A stretch of 64,000 bases of DNA from Enterococcus sulfureus ATCC 49903 (GTDB lineage: Bacteria > Bacillota > Bacilli > Lactobacillales > Enterococcaceae): NCBI RefSeq assembly GCF_000407605.1, contig NZ_ASWO01000007.1, positions 1-64,000 on the forward strand, read 5' to 3'. A model generated the notes under the pieces. The model had not been told where the DNA came from. It saw only the letters and a program-made list of their open reading frames with translations, and did no database searches. This document shows, one piece after another, positions 30,344 through 39,446 of this stretch (position 1 is the stretch's first letter; each line of letters starts with the position of its first letter). A program made the position numbers and the translations under genes.

Positions 30344-31252
30344 ATGGATATCAAGGAAATCGAAACATTTGTTTTAATCGTCAGAACCGGTAGTTTTCAA
30401 AAAGCTGCCGAACTTTTACAATATGCCCAACCTACGATCTCGGCTCGAATCAAACAATTAGAACTCGATTTAGCCATTTCTTTATTTTATCGAGGAAAAC
30501 AGGTTACGCTAACACCTGAAGGGCAAGCGTTTTATAAAAAAGCTGAAGAATTTCTTCTTCACTATCAATCACTAAGTGCATTTGGAAATCAACTAGTGCA
30601 AAAGCCGCTACAAAAGTTGACTCTAGGTATATCGGATCCGACCGCAAGCTTAGTATTGCCAGAAATTTTAACGGTATTTAAACAAAAATTCCCTTTAGTG
30701 ACCCTCTCGATTCAAGTTATGGATGCAAATGCATGTAATCAAGCTTTACAAGAAGGACTAATTGATTTTGCCATTTGCGGGGAACCGACCTTACTTTCTG
30801 ATCAACTGTTTGAACCCTTCTTTTATGATGAACTCAATCTATTGGTATATGACACACATCCTTTGGCACAAGAGCCTTATGTGTCACTTGCACAATTAAA
30901 AAATGAAACGTTTTTGATGACACCTGAAAACTGTCCAATTCGAATCAAGATTGAACAATACTTAAAACAAGCGCTCGGTACGGACTACCAAAAAATTGAA
31001 GTCACGACAAGTTTGGCGCATAAATATTATGTACAAAAAAAAATCGGGATTTCGATTTTCACCTCGATTGCGCATAGCGAACGCTTGCCGCATACCGTCG
31101 TACTCCCTATTGATGCGCTACCGATTCGACCCGCTATCGGATTCTTATCCTCGACCAAAACAAAACACGAGCAAGAATTGATCGACTATTTCAAAGAGTG
31201 CGTGTTAGATTGGTTTCAACAAAAAGGCATGATCTATTTACCGATAAACTAA
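30344..31252 (+). CDS. LysR-family transcriptional regulator (YtlI-like)
   Basis: 302 residues. N-terminal winged helix-turn-helix: MDIKEIETFVLIVRTGSFQKAAELL followed by QPTISARIKQLE; C-terminal periplasmic-binding-like effector domain from about residue 88. GGGAGG precedes the ATG. It is divergent to the organosulfur operon, exactly the arrangement of ytlI and ytmI in B. subtilis, where YtlI activates the operon under sulfur limitation. The regulatory role is inferred from family and position. Confidence 0.87.
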   Translation: MDIKEIETFVLIVRTGSFQKAAELLQYAQPTISARIKQLELDLAISLFYRGKQVTLTPEGQAFYKKAEEFLLHYQSLSAFGNQLVQKPLQKLTLGISDPTASLVLPEILTVFKQKFPLVTLSIQVMDANACNQALQEGLIDFAICGEPTLLSDQLFEPFFYDELNLLVYDTHPLAQEPYVSLAQLKNETFLMTPENCPIRIKIEQYLKQALGTDYQKIEVTTSLAHKYYVQKKIGISIFTSIAHSERLPHTVVLPIDALPIRPAIGFLSSTKTKHEQELIDYFKECVLDWFQQKGMIYLPIN

Positions 31253-31255
31253 AAA

Positions 31256-31318
31256 AACTATCCAATCATGTTCTACATCCTAAACTCTCTAGGTTGCTAT
31301 ACATGATTGGATAGTTTT
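31256..31318. terminator. bidirectional terminator with a long stem
   Basis: AACTATCCAATCATGT and ACATGATTGGATAGTT form a 16-bp stem around a 28-base loop, with T-runs on both strands. It ends the LysR gene and the P-type ATPase gene. Confidence 0.85.
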
Positions 31319-33818
31319 ATTTATTTCGTCGAACTATTTTTACAATATCATACCAACATACACTGATTAGTCCAACTACGATACATACAGTTAATTGTGT
31401 GATCGATAGTGCAGCTAAATCAAAAAATTGATTAAAGGGAGAATAAATCAATGCGAAAAGTACGACGATCGTTCCACCTAAAATCGACCAAATCACTTTA
31501 TCATGAATTAATGACATAAACGTTTGGATCGCTAAACGAGTCTTCGAACTATTGACTTGGACTAAAAATAGATTAGCCACAATCAACACCACTAACCCCA
31601 TTGTACGAGCTAATTCATCATTTGACTGGTCTTGGCTTAACGTAAAATAAAATACACCGAATGAAGCGATGAAGATCATCAGACCTTGAAGAACACTTTT
31701 CACTACTAAACGCTTAGATAAGAGTTTTTCATTAGGATCACGTGGCGGACGTGTCATAATATCGGCTTCAGCTACTTGTCTTTCTAACACAACAGAACAC
31801 GTCGGATCAATGACAAGCTCTAGCAATACAACATGAATCGGAAGCAAAAATAATGCGGCTTGTGTCAATCCCATGAGTGGACCAAAAAGTGCGGCTAGAG
31901 CGATCGGAATATGGATAACTAAAATATAGCCTACCGCTTTCACTAAATTATCATAAATACGTCGTCCGTCTTTGATTGTATTTAAAATAGTAGAAAAGTT
32001 ATCGTCTAGTAAAATCAAATCTGCTGCTTCTCTTGAAACTTCTGAGCCTCTTTGTCCCATAGCGATTCCCACATCGGCATATTTTAGTGCAGGCGCATCA
32101 TTGACGCCATCTCCTGTCATCGCGACGACTTCGCCATTTGCTTTAAATGCTTGGATGATCTTCATCTTATGTTCAGGTGTTACTCTTGAAAAAACTGTAC
32201 TATCCCGTACTTTTTCTTCAAGTTCTTCTTGTGTCATTCGATCGATTTCTTGTCCGGTTAAATAATGAGTTGCTCCGTTAATCCCAACTTGTTTCGCGAT
32301 AGCTTGTGCAGTCACCCCATTATCTCCAGTGATCATCACTACTTTGATTCCAGCTTTTTGACAACGTGCGATTTCTTTTTTTACGCCCGCTCGAGGGGGA
32401 TCGACTAAGCCAACTAACCCTAAAAAGGTTAAGGTACAATCGGTAATCGTCTCAGGAATTGTTTCTTGTGTAACACGTTGCTCTCCTACAGCAATCACGC
32501 GTAAACCTTGTCTAGCGAATTCCTCGATTTTTTGTCGAATCGCTGCTTTTTCATCTTCACTTCCTAGACTGATAGCTAAAATACTTTCTGGTGAACCTTT
32601 AGCCGCGACCACTACTTCTTCTGACTTTTTCCAAACATGTCCCATCATCTTTAACTCATCTGTAAAAGAGTATTCTGTCAGTAATTCTCCATCGAATAGT
32701 CGTGCTTTAGTCAAACCAAGTGTCTCATTGTACGCAAGCATCGCCATTTCCATTGGATCATATGGATCAGTTTCACTGGCTAAACCCATGATTTCTGCTA
32801 AACGTTCTGTCGAATGGTTTGTCCATAGTGTCGAAACTGTCATGTTATTTTCAGTGATAGTTCCCGTTTTATCTACTGCTAATACCGAAAGTGCACCCAT
32901 GGTTTCAATTGCCGGTAATTTTCGAATCAGCGATTGTTTCTTTGCTAAACGCCATGCACCCATCGATAAAAATACAGTCAAGACCACAGGGAACTCTTCT
33001 GGAATCATCGCCATAGCTAGTGTGATTCCAGATAAAATACTTTCTACGATACGATCATGAAGTGCTAGACCTGCAGTATTAAAAAATGTAATCCCTGCAA
33101 CTAATACTAATAAGACAATGGCCACACCCGCACAGATTTTGACTAAATGGTTGATTTGTTTTTCCAAGGGAGAACGTTCTGGTTTCGCTTCGACTAAATG
33201 TTTTCCAATTTTTCCATATTCCGTCTCAGCTCCAGTTTTTTCGACTAGAATTGTTGCACTCCCTGTTGTTACAAGGGTTCCTGTATATACAAAGTCTGTA
33301 CGCCAATAATCTGTAGTCGTTTCATTTGATGCAGTGTGCTTCCAAACTGCTTGTGCTTCACCAGTCAATGAAGACTCGTCGACACGCAAATCATTTGCCT
33401 GTACTACGCTTCCATCTGCTGGAATTTTGACCCCTTCTTCGATAAAGACAATATCACCAGGAACTAATTCACGACTTAAAATATTATATACTTTTTGATC
33501 ACGTTCAACTTTGATTTTAGGAGCGGATAAATCTTTTAGTGCACGTAACGTCTGATCAGTCTTCCATTCTTGATAGATTTCTATCGCGATGATCACCACG
33601 ACAAAGACGAGCATAATCGCGCCATCTTGAGGTTCTCCTAAGAAGAAATAGATTAGCGCGGCAACAAGTAACAACAAAAACATCGGCTCCATCAGAATAT
33701 GGACGATTTTATAATAAAACGGAACTTTTTTTTGTTCGCTTAATTCATTAAAACCAAATTTTTCTTGCCGTTTTCCCACTTCGTCACTCGTCAGACCAAT
33801 CCATTCTTTTTGCTCCAC
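31317..33818 (-). CDS. P-type cation ATPase, P2-like (Ca2+-ATPase-related), substrate uncertain
   Basis: Membrane pump, 833 residues. Actuator motif SLTGEAQAVWK, phosphorylation motif AVDKTGTITEN, KGSPES in the nucleotide domain, VMITGDNGVTA and AMTGDGVNDAPALK in the hinge. The fourth membrane segment reads AMIPEEFPVVLTVFLSMG, not the PEGLP/PEALP of calcium pumps, and the sixth reads ELVIDPTCSVVLER. No N-terminal metal-binding domain. The GTG start at 33818 follows AAGGAG. Often annotated as a calcium pump or simply a cation-translocating ATPase; the changed ion-site segments make calcium uncertain. Confidence 0.85.
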   Translation of the reverse strand: MEQKEWIGLTSDEVGKRQEKFGFNELSEQKKVPFYYKIVHILMEPMFLLLLVAALIYFFLGEPQDGAIMLVFVVVIIAIEIYQEWKTDQTLRALKDLSAPKIKVERDQKVYNILSRELVPGDIVFIEEGVKIPADGSVVQANDLRVDESSLTGEAQAVWKHTASNETTTDYWRTDFVYTGTLVTTGSATILVEKTGAETEYGKIGKHLVEAKPERSPLEKQINHLVKICAGVAIVLLVLVAGITFFNTAGLALHDRIVESILSGITLAMAMIPEEFPVVLTVFLSMGAWRLAKKQSLIRKLPAIETMGALSVLAVDKTGTITENNMTVSTLWTNHSTERLAEIMGLASETDPYDPMEMAMLAYNETLGLTKARLFDGELLTEYSFTDELKMMGHVWKKSEEVVVAAKGSPESILAISLGSEDEKAAIRQKIEEFARQGLRVIAVGEQRVTQETIPETITDCTLTFLGLVGLVDPPRAGVKKEIARCQKAGIKVVMITGDNGVTAQAIAKQVGINGATHYLTGQEIDRMTQEELEEKVRDSTVFSRVTPEHKMKIIQAFKANGEVVAMTGDGVNDAPALKYADVGIAMGQRGSEVSREAADLILLDDNFSTILNTIKDGRRIYDNLVKAVGYILVIHIPIALAALFGPLMGLTQAALFLLPIHVVLLELVIDPTCSVVLERQVAEADIMTRPPRDPNEKLLSKRLVVKSVLQGLMIFIASFGVFYFTLSQDQSNDELARTMGLVVLIVANLFLVQVNSSKTRLAIQTFMSLIHDKVIWSILGGTIVVLFALIYSPFNQFFDLAALSITQLTVCIVVGLISVCWYDIVKIVRRNK

Positions 33819-34022
33819 GTTATCCCACTCCTTTTTACTGATTTTAAAAGCATAACGTTTATAAGTGACTATGACTAGCGCTTTAGCTCTATTTTCATTA
33901 AATATTTATCATTAAGTTAACTCTTAATCCACATTAAAAGCTTACTTGATTTCCATTTTTGGGTATACCTAAAAAATGATTAAACAGGGTTCCAAAAAAA
34001 GCTGATCACTTCTGTCACACTC

Positions 34023-35126
34023 TCAACTCAAAAACCAGAAAATGACAATAAAAACACTAAAGTAACAAACATTAAAAAGAGAAAACCATAGTAAAAAAGC
34101 ACCTTTGATTTGTGGAACATATGTCGTTAGCACACGATATCCAATTAAATTAGCCAAAGAAGCGATTAGCGTACCCATGCCTCCAATATTTGTTCCAATC
34201 ACTAAGCTATGTGCTTGCTTTGTAAATGGTGCTAATAAAAACGCAGCCGGGACATTACTAATCACCTGACTGATTAAAGCAGAACTGACTAAAGCAGATT
34301 TAGACGTACGAACTGTTTCTGAAACCCAGTGTGCGACTTGCGGTGATTCTTTGATGTTTCCTACAATAATAAAAAAGCAGACAAACGTAAGTAACAATCG
34401 GTAGTCGATCTTCGCATAACTCTTTGGAAACCGCCACAGCATCAAAACGAGTACAACGACAACGATCCACCACTGGCCCACTAGGTTGACAACATAAAGT
34501 AACATCAAAAAAAAGCTAAATATAGCCACTCCAATTCCTTGACGTGTCATCTTTACTGCAGCATCATTTTCAGTAATTCGTTCTTTTGGAATCCATATTA
34601 AACCTAGTGATAAAAGCATGATCGCAACTAGAGCGAAAGGTAGCATCCAAGAAAAAAACATCTTTAAAGAAAGCTCGTAATAAGAAAATAAAAAAATATT
34701 TTGTGGATTTCCTGAAGGGAATAAACTACTACCTAAATTAGCTGCGACGATAATCCAAACACTTCCAAAGACTAACTCCTTGGTTTTCAATCGTTTCGTA
34801 CATATTAGATAAAACATGGGCAATAAAGTTAAAATAGCTACGTCATTGGTTAAAAACATCGAGGATACAAATGATAAACTAATAAAGTAAAGAAAAAGTT
34901 GACGTTTTGTATTGGCTATCCGCAATACCAGATTGGCGATTGCTTCTAAAATACCTAACTGTTTGAAACTTTCCACTACGACCATCAAACCAAACAATGA
35001 ATACAATACTTTAACATCAATAAATGAGGAATCAAAGCGTCCAAACACTATACTAATCACTGCTAAACACAAAGAAATACTAAATAATAAATCCGACTTT
35101 ATGGTTTTCATGATGTTTTGATACAT
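34023..35126 (-). CDS. anion permease, ArsB/SLC13 (ion transporter superfamily) type
   Basis: 367 residues with about 10-11 hydrophobic segments. MFLTNDVAILTLLPM, NLGSSLFPSGNPQNIFLF and, in the second half, QVISNVPAAFLLAPF and GTNIGGMGTLIASLANLIGY are the paired helical-hairpin motifs of the ion transporter superfamily (DASS, ArsB, NhaD, YbiR-like). The ATG at 35126 has AGGAGA upstream. Half of the usual DASS length of about 450-480 is trimmed, closest to YbiR-type proteins. Substrate unknown; no arsenic genes are nearby. Confidence 0.75.
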   Translation of the reverse strand: MYQNIMKTIKSDLLFSISLCLAVISIVFGRFDSSFIDVKVLYSLFGLMVVVESFKQLGILEAIANLVLRIANTKRQLFLYFISLSFVSSMFLTNDVAILTLLPMFYLICTKRLKTKELVFGSVWIIVAANLGSSLFPSGNPQNIFLFSYYELSLKMFFSWMLPFALVAIMLLSLGLIWIPKERITENDAAVKMTRQGIGVAIFSFFLMLLYVVNLVGQWWIVVVVLVLMLWRFPKSYAKIDYRLLLTFVCFFIIVGNIKESPQVAHWVSETVRTSKSALVSSALISQVISNVPAAFLLAPFTKQAHSLVIGTNIGGMGTLIASLANLIGYRVLTTYVPQIKGAFLLWFSLFNVCYFSVFIVIFWFLS

Positions 35127-35301
35127 GATCTTCTCCTGCTTTCTGTGCCATTTTTAATCTGACTATCATCATTGAAACTATGCCTTTTTCCGTCGGCTAT
35201 GGTAACATATAAGTTGAGTGAAAACTATCTCATTTTTTCTGTAAAAAAAACAAGTATTTTCTTAAATACTCAGGATTGATTTACTGATAAAGGAGTCTAT
35301 T

Positions 35302-37002
35302 ATGTTAAAGAAATACCGTATCACACCTTATCTTATTTTATTTTTATGTGCCATAATTCTTTTATTGCCGCAACTGATCACAGGTAATATGATGCTAGGT
35401 GCCGATTATATCTTTCATTATAATCGTTTTTACGAAACAGCTATGCAAATAAAGACTGGAAACTTCAATTATTTTTTATCCTTATTTAGTTTTCAAACAA
35501 CAGGGAGAATGATCAATGCACTTTACGGTCCATTGATGGCATATTTCCAAGGAATTTTACTCCTAATTGCTGGAACGTGGTTTCGTTATCAGCTATTATC
35601 TAATTTCTTACTTTTCTTTTTATCTGGGAGTTCAATGTTCTATTTGCTAAAAAAAAGCAAACGCTCTCTAGGGACTAGTTTATTCTTTTCGATCAGCTAT
35701 ATGACGAGTTACTGTATCTTATATGGTATTTTCCGTCAATCTTTTACCAGTTGGGGTGCAGTTGTCTTTCCGTTTGCCCTCGTACCTCTAATTCAAATGA
35801 TCGAAAAAAAGAAAATCGCTCCAATTCGTCTAGCCATCGCCATGGCCTTGATCGTGCAAGTGCATTTCTTTACGAGCTTACTAGTCGTCATGATTTATTT
35901 TCTTGCGTTTTGTTATTTACTTACGCAAAAGCTATCCAAACAATTTTTTATCCAATTAATTCAATCTGTTGCACTTTTTTTATGTCTCACAGCAAATATT
36001 TGGGTCGTCTTTTTAAGTGTCTATCGTTATGATAATATTCAGCCACCTTTTGTAAATGCTGATATGTCCGCTTACACGATTGATCAATCTAGTCACATCT
36101 GGTTAGATTATCCTATGTTTTTCTTATTATTTATCGGCTTACAGTGGTTACTTTATTTACGCCAGCGAAAAACATTACCTAAAATTGTACATGTGACGTT
36201 TTGGTTAAGTGTCTTTTTCTTATTTTTATCGACATCGATTTTACCTTGGAGTTACTTTGTGGAACAAAAAATTCCTTTTGTGACCTTGATCCAGTTTCCA
36301 TTTCGTTTTTTTGTTCCGTTTACGGTACTACTCTTTTTATCTTTGGCATTCCTATTAGACAAGACAAAAATCCATACCTTATTTTCTTGGAAACTATTGG
36401 GCGTAGGCTTATGTATACTTGCATTATTCAACGCACTCCAAGGAACGACTCAGCAATTAGATAAATGGACTTCGTTGAAAACGTCTGATATTCTAAGCAA
36501 ACATACATTTGTCACTACTCAAGATATTGATCAAATCAAAGATAGTTTTTATGATTCTGATTTAAATCAAATGTTACACTTAATCATTAAATCAACACCG
36601 GATTATTTGCCCAATGAAAAAGAAAATATTGGGAATCGATATAATGAATATGAAAAACATATTCTGTTTACACCGTTTACTTTTGATTCGATTACGCAAA
36701 AAGATGGAACCTTACAGGTTACTTGGACAGCTAAACAAGAAGCTACTGTAACTTTACCTTTAGTAGCCTATGCGCACACGACTTTAACACTCAATGGTCA
36801 AATTATTGAAAATAAAGTCGATCATGAGGCTATTTTACATTTAGTTACCTTGACTCAAAAACCTGGCCAAAATACGTTGATCATTGGCTACCATCAAGCA
36901 CTCTATGTCACTTTAGGACTTTGGTTGACCTTGATCAGTTGGCTCTCCTTGCTTGTTTTGGGAGCAATCTATATTCTTCAAACCAAAAGAACACCTCAGT
37001 AA
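35302..37002 (+). CDS. polytopic membrane protein, GT-C glycosyltransferase-like (YfhO-like)
   Basis: 566 residues: about 11-12 hydrophobic segments to residue 375, a soluble region outside the membrane (about 385-535) and one last membrane segment near the C-terminus. The first extracytoplasmic loop contains GADYIFHYNRFYE, with an acidic residue placed as in GT-C lipid-linked sugar transferases. The layout recalls YfhO-family proteins that decorate wall polymers, but it is shorter than YfhO (about 860). AAAGGAG precedes the ATG. Function is inferred from architecture only. It is divergent to the permease at 34-35 kb and converges on the metal ATPase gene, overlapping its 3' end by 7 bases. 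Confidence 0.6.
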   Translation: MLKKYRITPYLILFLCAIILLLPQLITGNMMLGADYIFHYNRFYETAMQIKTGNFNYFLSLFSFQTTGRMINALYGPLMAYFQGILLLIAGTWFRYQLLSNFLLFFLSGSSMFYLLKKSKRSLGTSLFFSISYMTSYCILYGIFRQSFTSWGAVVFPFALVPLIQMIEKKKIAPIRLAIAMALIVQVHFFTSLLVVMIYFLAFCYLLTQKLSKQFFIQLIQSVALFLCLTANIWVVFLSVYRYDNIQPPFVNADMSAYTIDQSSHIWLDYPMFFLLFIGLQWLLYLRQRKTLPKIVHVTFWLSVFFLFLSTSILPWSYFVEQKIPFVTLIQFPFRFFVPFTVLLFLSLAFLLDKTKIHTLFSWKLLGVGLCILALFNALQGTTQQLDKWTSLKTSDILSKHTFVTTQDIDQIKDSFYDSDLNQMLHLIIKSTPDYLPNEKENIGNRYNEYEKHILFTPFTFDSITQKDGTLQVTWTAKQEATVTLPLVAYAHTTLTLNGQIIENKVDHEAILHLVTLTQKPGQNTLIIGYHQALYVTLGLWLTLISWLSLLVLGAIYILQTKRTPQ

Positions 37003-38888
37003 TCAACTGAGGTGTTCTCTTTTTTGGGCCACAACACTCGCAAGCTATTTAGTAGAACCAATAAGGTACTACCTTCATGAAGAATCACGCTGGATGTAAT
37101 AGTCGCAATCCCCATAATGTTTAATACAATCAAGGTAATCACGACAAGCATCGCTAGCCCAATATTTTGCCAACTAATAGTATCTACTCGTTTTGCTGTT
37201 TGATACGCAACGACTAAGTTTTCTAGCTGATTATTCATCAATACAATATCGGCAACTTCCATTGCCACATCCGTTCCATCTCCCATTGCAATCGCTACAT
37301 CTGCTGTAGCAAGCGCAGGCGCATCATTGATGCCATCGCCTACCATGGCGACTCGTTGGTTTTTATCTTTTAAAGAGTGCACCACTTCTGCTTTTTGTGT
37401 GGGCAATACTTCACTATAGACCGTCTCGATCCCTAGCTTCTTACCAATCGTTTGCGCAGTAAGTGAAGCATCTCCTGTAATCATTGCCGTATGAAGCCCA
37501 ACTGTTTTAAAGAAGGACAACATCGGAGCTGTTGCTAGATTTAGTTGATCTTCAAAGGCGAATACTCCAATAACTTGCTCATTTTTTACGAAATAGACCA
37601 CTGTTTTTCCTTGCTGACTTAGTTCTTGTGTTTTCAATTGGATTTCTTTCGTGCACGTAAATAAACTAGGTTTACCAATTTGATATTTATTTTGTTTGTA
37701 TTCAGTACTGACACCATTGCCAATCGATTGTGTGACAACAAGCTGTGGGATGAATGATGTTTTGTCCTTCAGGTGCTTCACTAGAGCTTGTGCTAGTGGA
37801 TGGTTACTATTGGCTTCCAATGTATAGAGTACATTTAGATCTATTTGATCCATAGCAAAATCAAGTTCATCGCTGACGTGTAATGTTCCAGTCGTTAGCG
37901 TTCCAGTTTTATCAAAACCAATCACGCGAACTTCCGATAAATCAGCCAAAACATCGCCACCTTTAACCAATACTCCTCGCTTAGCTAAAAATGAGATTCC
38001 TGCTAGCGTTGCCGGAATCACACTAACAGCTAAGGCACAAGGAGAAGCTCCAATTAAAAAGATGATCGAACGGTACACGCTTTCTGCATTTGACCAATGT
38101 AAGCCAACACGTCCAACTACATAAAATAGTGGAATCAAACACAGGACTATCGTGACATATTTAGGTTCTATTTGTTTGATTTTGCTCGCCTTTCGCGAGA
38201 GTGTTTTTTGCGATTGTGCGACCACTTGCATGATTTTTGCAAAGACGGTTTCAGAATATACGGATGTAACTTCGATCGTTAATGTATGTTCTTGATTTAA
38301 TGTACTTCCATAAACGAAATCATCAATTTGTTTTTCTTTTGGTAGACTTTCCCCATTAATACTGGCTTCATTTACGGTACTGACACCAGAAAGCACACGT
38401 CCGTCGATTGGAATTTGTTCTCCAGGCAATACTTGAATCACATCCCCCACGTGCAACTCTTCCACTGCAACCATTTCTGTAGATTCTCCAGAAAGCTTTC
38501 TTGCTTGCTTTGGTGCTAAAGTAAGCAATTGCGTTAACTCTTTTTTACTTTTTGATTCAGTATAATCTTCCAAAAAATGAGCTCCTGCAAAAATCAAAAT
38601 CAACAATGCCGCTTCTTCAAATTGACCAATCAACATAGCACCAATTGCTGCTAGCGTCATTAACAAATGAATATTTGGTACGAATCGTTTTTTTTCAATC
38701 GAATGATGAATCGTTTCAAAAAGCCCTTCGCTAATCACATGATACCCAGCAAATACAACACTGATACTAAAAATAATTTGTTGACTTATTCCACTTAAAA
38801 ACAAACCAGCCAAAAAACTAATCATACCGATTGCATAAAACCATATCGCGCGTTTGGTTTGATGATGAGAATGAGTATGTTGATGCAT
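36996..38888 (-). CDS. heavy-metal P1B-4-type ATPase
   Basis: Metal exporter, 630 residues. The N-terminus is short and His-rich (MHQHTHSHHQ) with no HMA domain. Membrane segment 4 has SPC (IGASPCALAVSV) and segment 6 has HEGSTLLVLLNSLRVL; SPC with HEG(S/G)T marks the P1B-4 group (Co2+, Fe2+, Zn2+ exporters such as PfeT, CoaT, CtpD). Also INGESLPKEK, FDKTGTLTTG, SNHPLAQAL and AMVGDGINDAPALATADVAIAMG. The ATG at 38888 has GGAGG 8 bases upstream; an ATG at 38924 lacks one. Often annotated as cadmium-translocating. Confidence 0.88.
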   Translation of the reverse strand: MHQHTHSHHQTKRAIWFYAIGMISFLAGLFLSGISQQIIFSISVVFAGYHVISEGLFETIHHSIEKKRFVPNIHLLMTLAAIGAMLIGQFEEAALLILIFAGAHFLEDYTESKSKKELTQLLTLAPKQARKLSGESTEMVAVEELHVGDVIQVLPGEQIPIDGRVLSGVSTVNEASINGESLPKEKQIDDFVYGSTLNQEHTLTIEVTSVYSETVFAKIMQVVAQSQKTLSRKASKIKQIEPKYVTIVLCLIPLFYVVGRVGLHWSNAESVYRSIIFLIGASPCALAVSVIPATLAGISFLAKRGVLVKGGDVLADLSEVRVIGFDKTGTLTTGTLHVSDELDFAMDQIDLNVLYTLEANSNHPLAQALVKHLKDKTSFIPQLVVTQSIGNGVSTEYKQNKYQIGKPSLFTCTKEIQLKTQELSQQGKTVVYFVKNEQVIGVFAFEDQLNLATAPMLSFFKTVGLHTAMITGDASLTAQTIGKKLGIETVYSEVLPTQKAEVVHSLKDKNQRVAMVGDGINDAPALATADVAIAMGDGTDVAMEVADIVLMNNQLENLVVAYQTAKRVDTISWQNIGLAMLVVITLIVLNIMGIATITSSVILHEGSTLLVLLNSLRVLWPKKENTSVDY

Positions 38889-38940
38889 GATTTTCGCCTC
38901 CATTTTAACTGAATTATTTTTCATATGTTTTTATATTCAT

Positions 38941-38969
38941 ATTATAGATCGAGAAATTCAAAAAGTAAA
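38941..38969 (-). promoter_or_regulatory. promoter of the P1B-4 ATPase gene
   Basis: TTTACT (38964-38969), 17-base spacer, TATAAT (38941-38946) on the minus strand, about 53 bases before the chosen ATG. Confidence 0.7.
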
Positions 38970-38973
38970 GAAA

Positions 38974-38999
38974 AAAAAGACACGCATTTTGCGTGTCTT
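38974..38999 (-). terminator. terminator after ridA
   Basis: AAGACACGC and GCGTGTCTT form a 9-bp stem overlapping the ridA stop codon, with eight T on the minus strand. Confidence 0.9.
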
Positions 39000-39363
39000 A
39001 CTCATTGCATTGTGCAATCACTTCAATTTCTACTCGAGCATGTAGTGGTAAAGTCTTTACCGCATATGTACTTCTTGCGGGATAAGGTTCTTTAAAGTAG
39101 ATGGCATATAAATCATTCACTGTTTTAAAATCGTCCATATCTGCTAACAGTACCGTTGTTTTTACGACATCACTTAATGCAGCACCTTCAGAAGCTAAAA
39201 TTCGTTGGACATTTTGAATCGCTAATGAAAGTTGTTTTTCTACCCCACCTACCAATTGATTGGTTTGTGGATCAATGCCTAATTGACCGGATACAAATAA
39301 CAATGATCCAGCGCGGCGAACCAATGAATACGGCCCTACAGGTTGCACTAATTTATCTGACAT
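38998..39363 (-). CDS. ridA: RidA-family enamine/imine deaminase
   Basis: Hydrolyses reactive enamines and imines formed by PLP enzymes such as threonine dehydratase, protecting PLP enzymes in the cytoplasm. 121 residues; SGQLGIDPQTNQLVGG, the PARSTYAVKTLP block and the conserved Arg in ARVEIEVIA, which binds the carboxylate, are present. This window also encodes threonine dehydratase (51.5-52.8 kb), the classical source of its substrate. It is a single gene with its own terminator. Confidence 0.92.
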   Translation of the reverse strand: MSDKLVQPVGPYSLVRRAGSLLFVSGQLGIDPQTNQLVGGVEKQLSLAIQNVQRILASEGAALSDVVKTTVLLADMDDFKTVNDLYAIYFKEPYPARSTYAVKTLPLHARVEIEVIAQCNE

Positions 39364-39446
39364 ACTACTTCACTCCATTCACTTTGACTTCTCTTTAGTA
39401 TACGTGAGAAAAGACAAAAACAAAACTGTTTTTTAGCTTTAAACGA

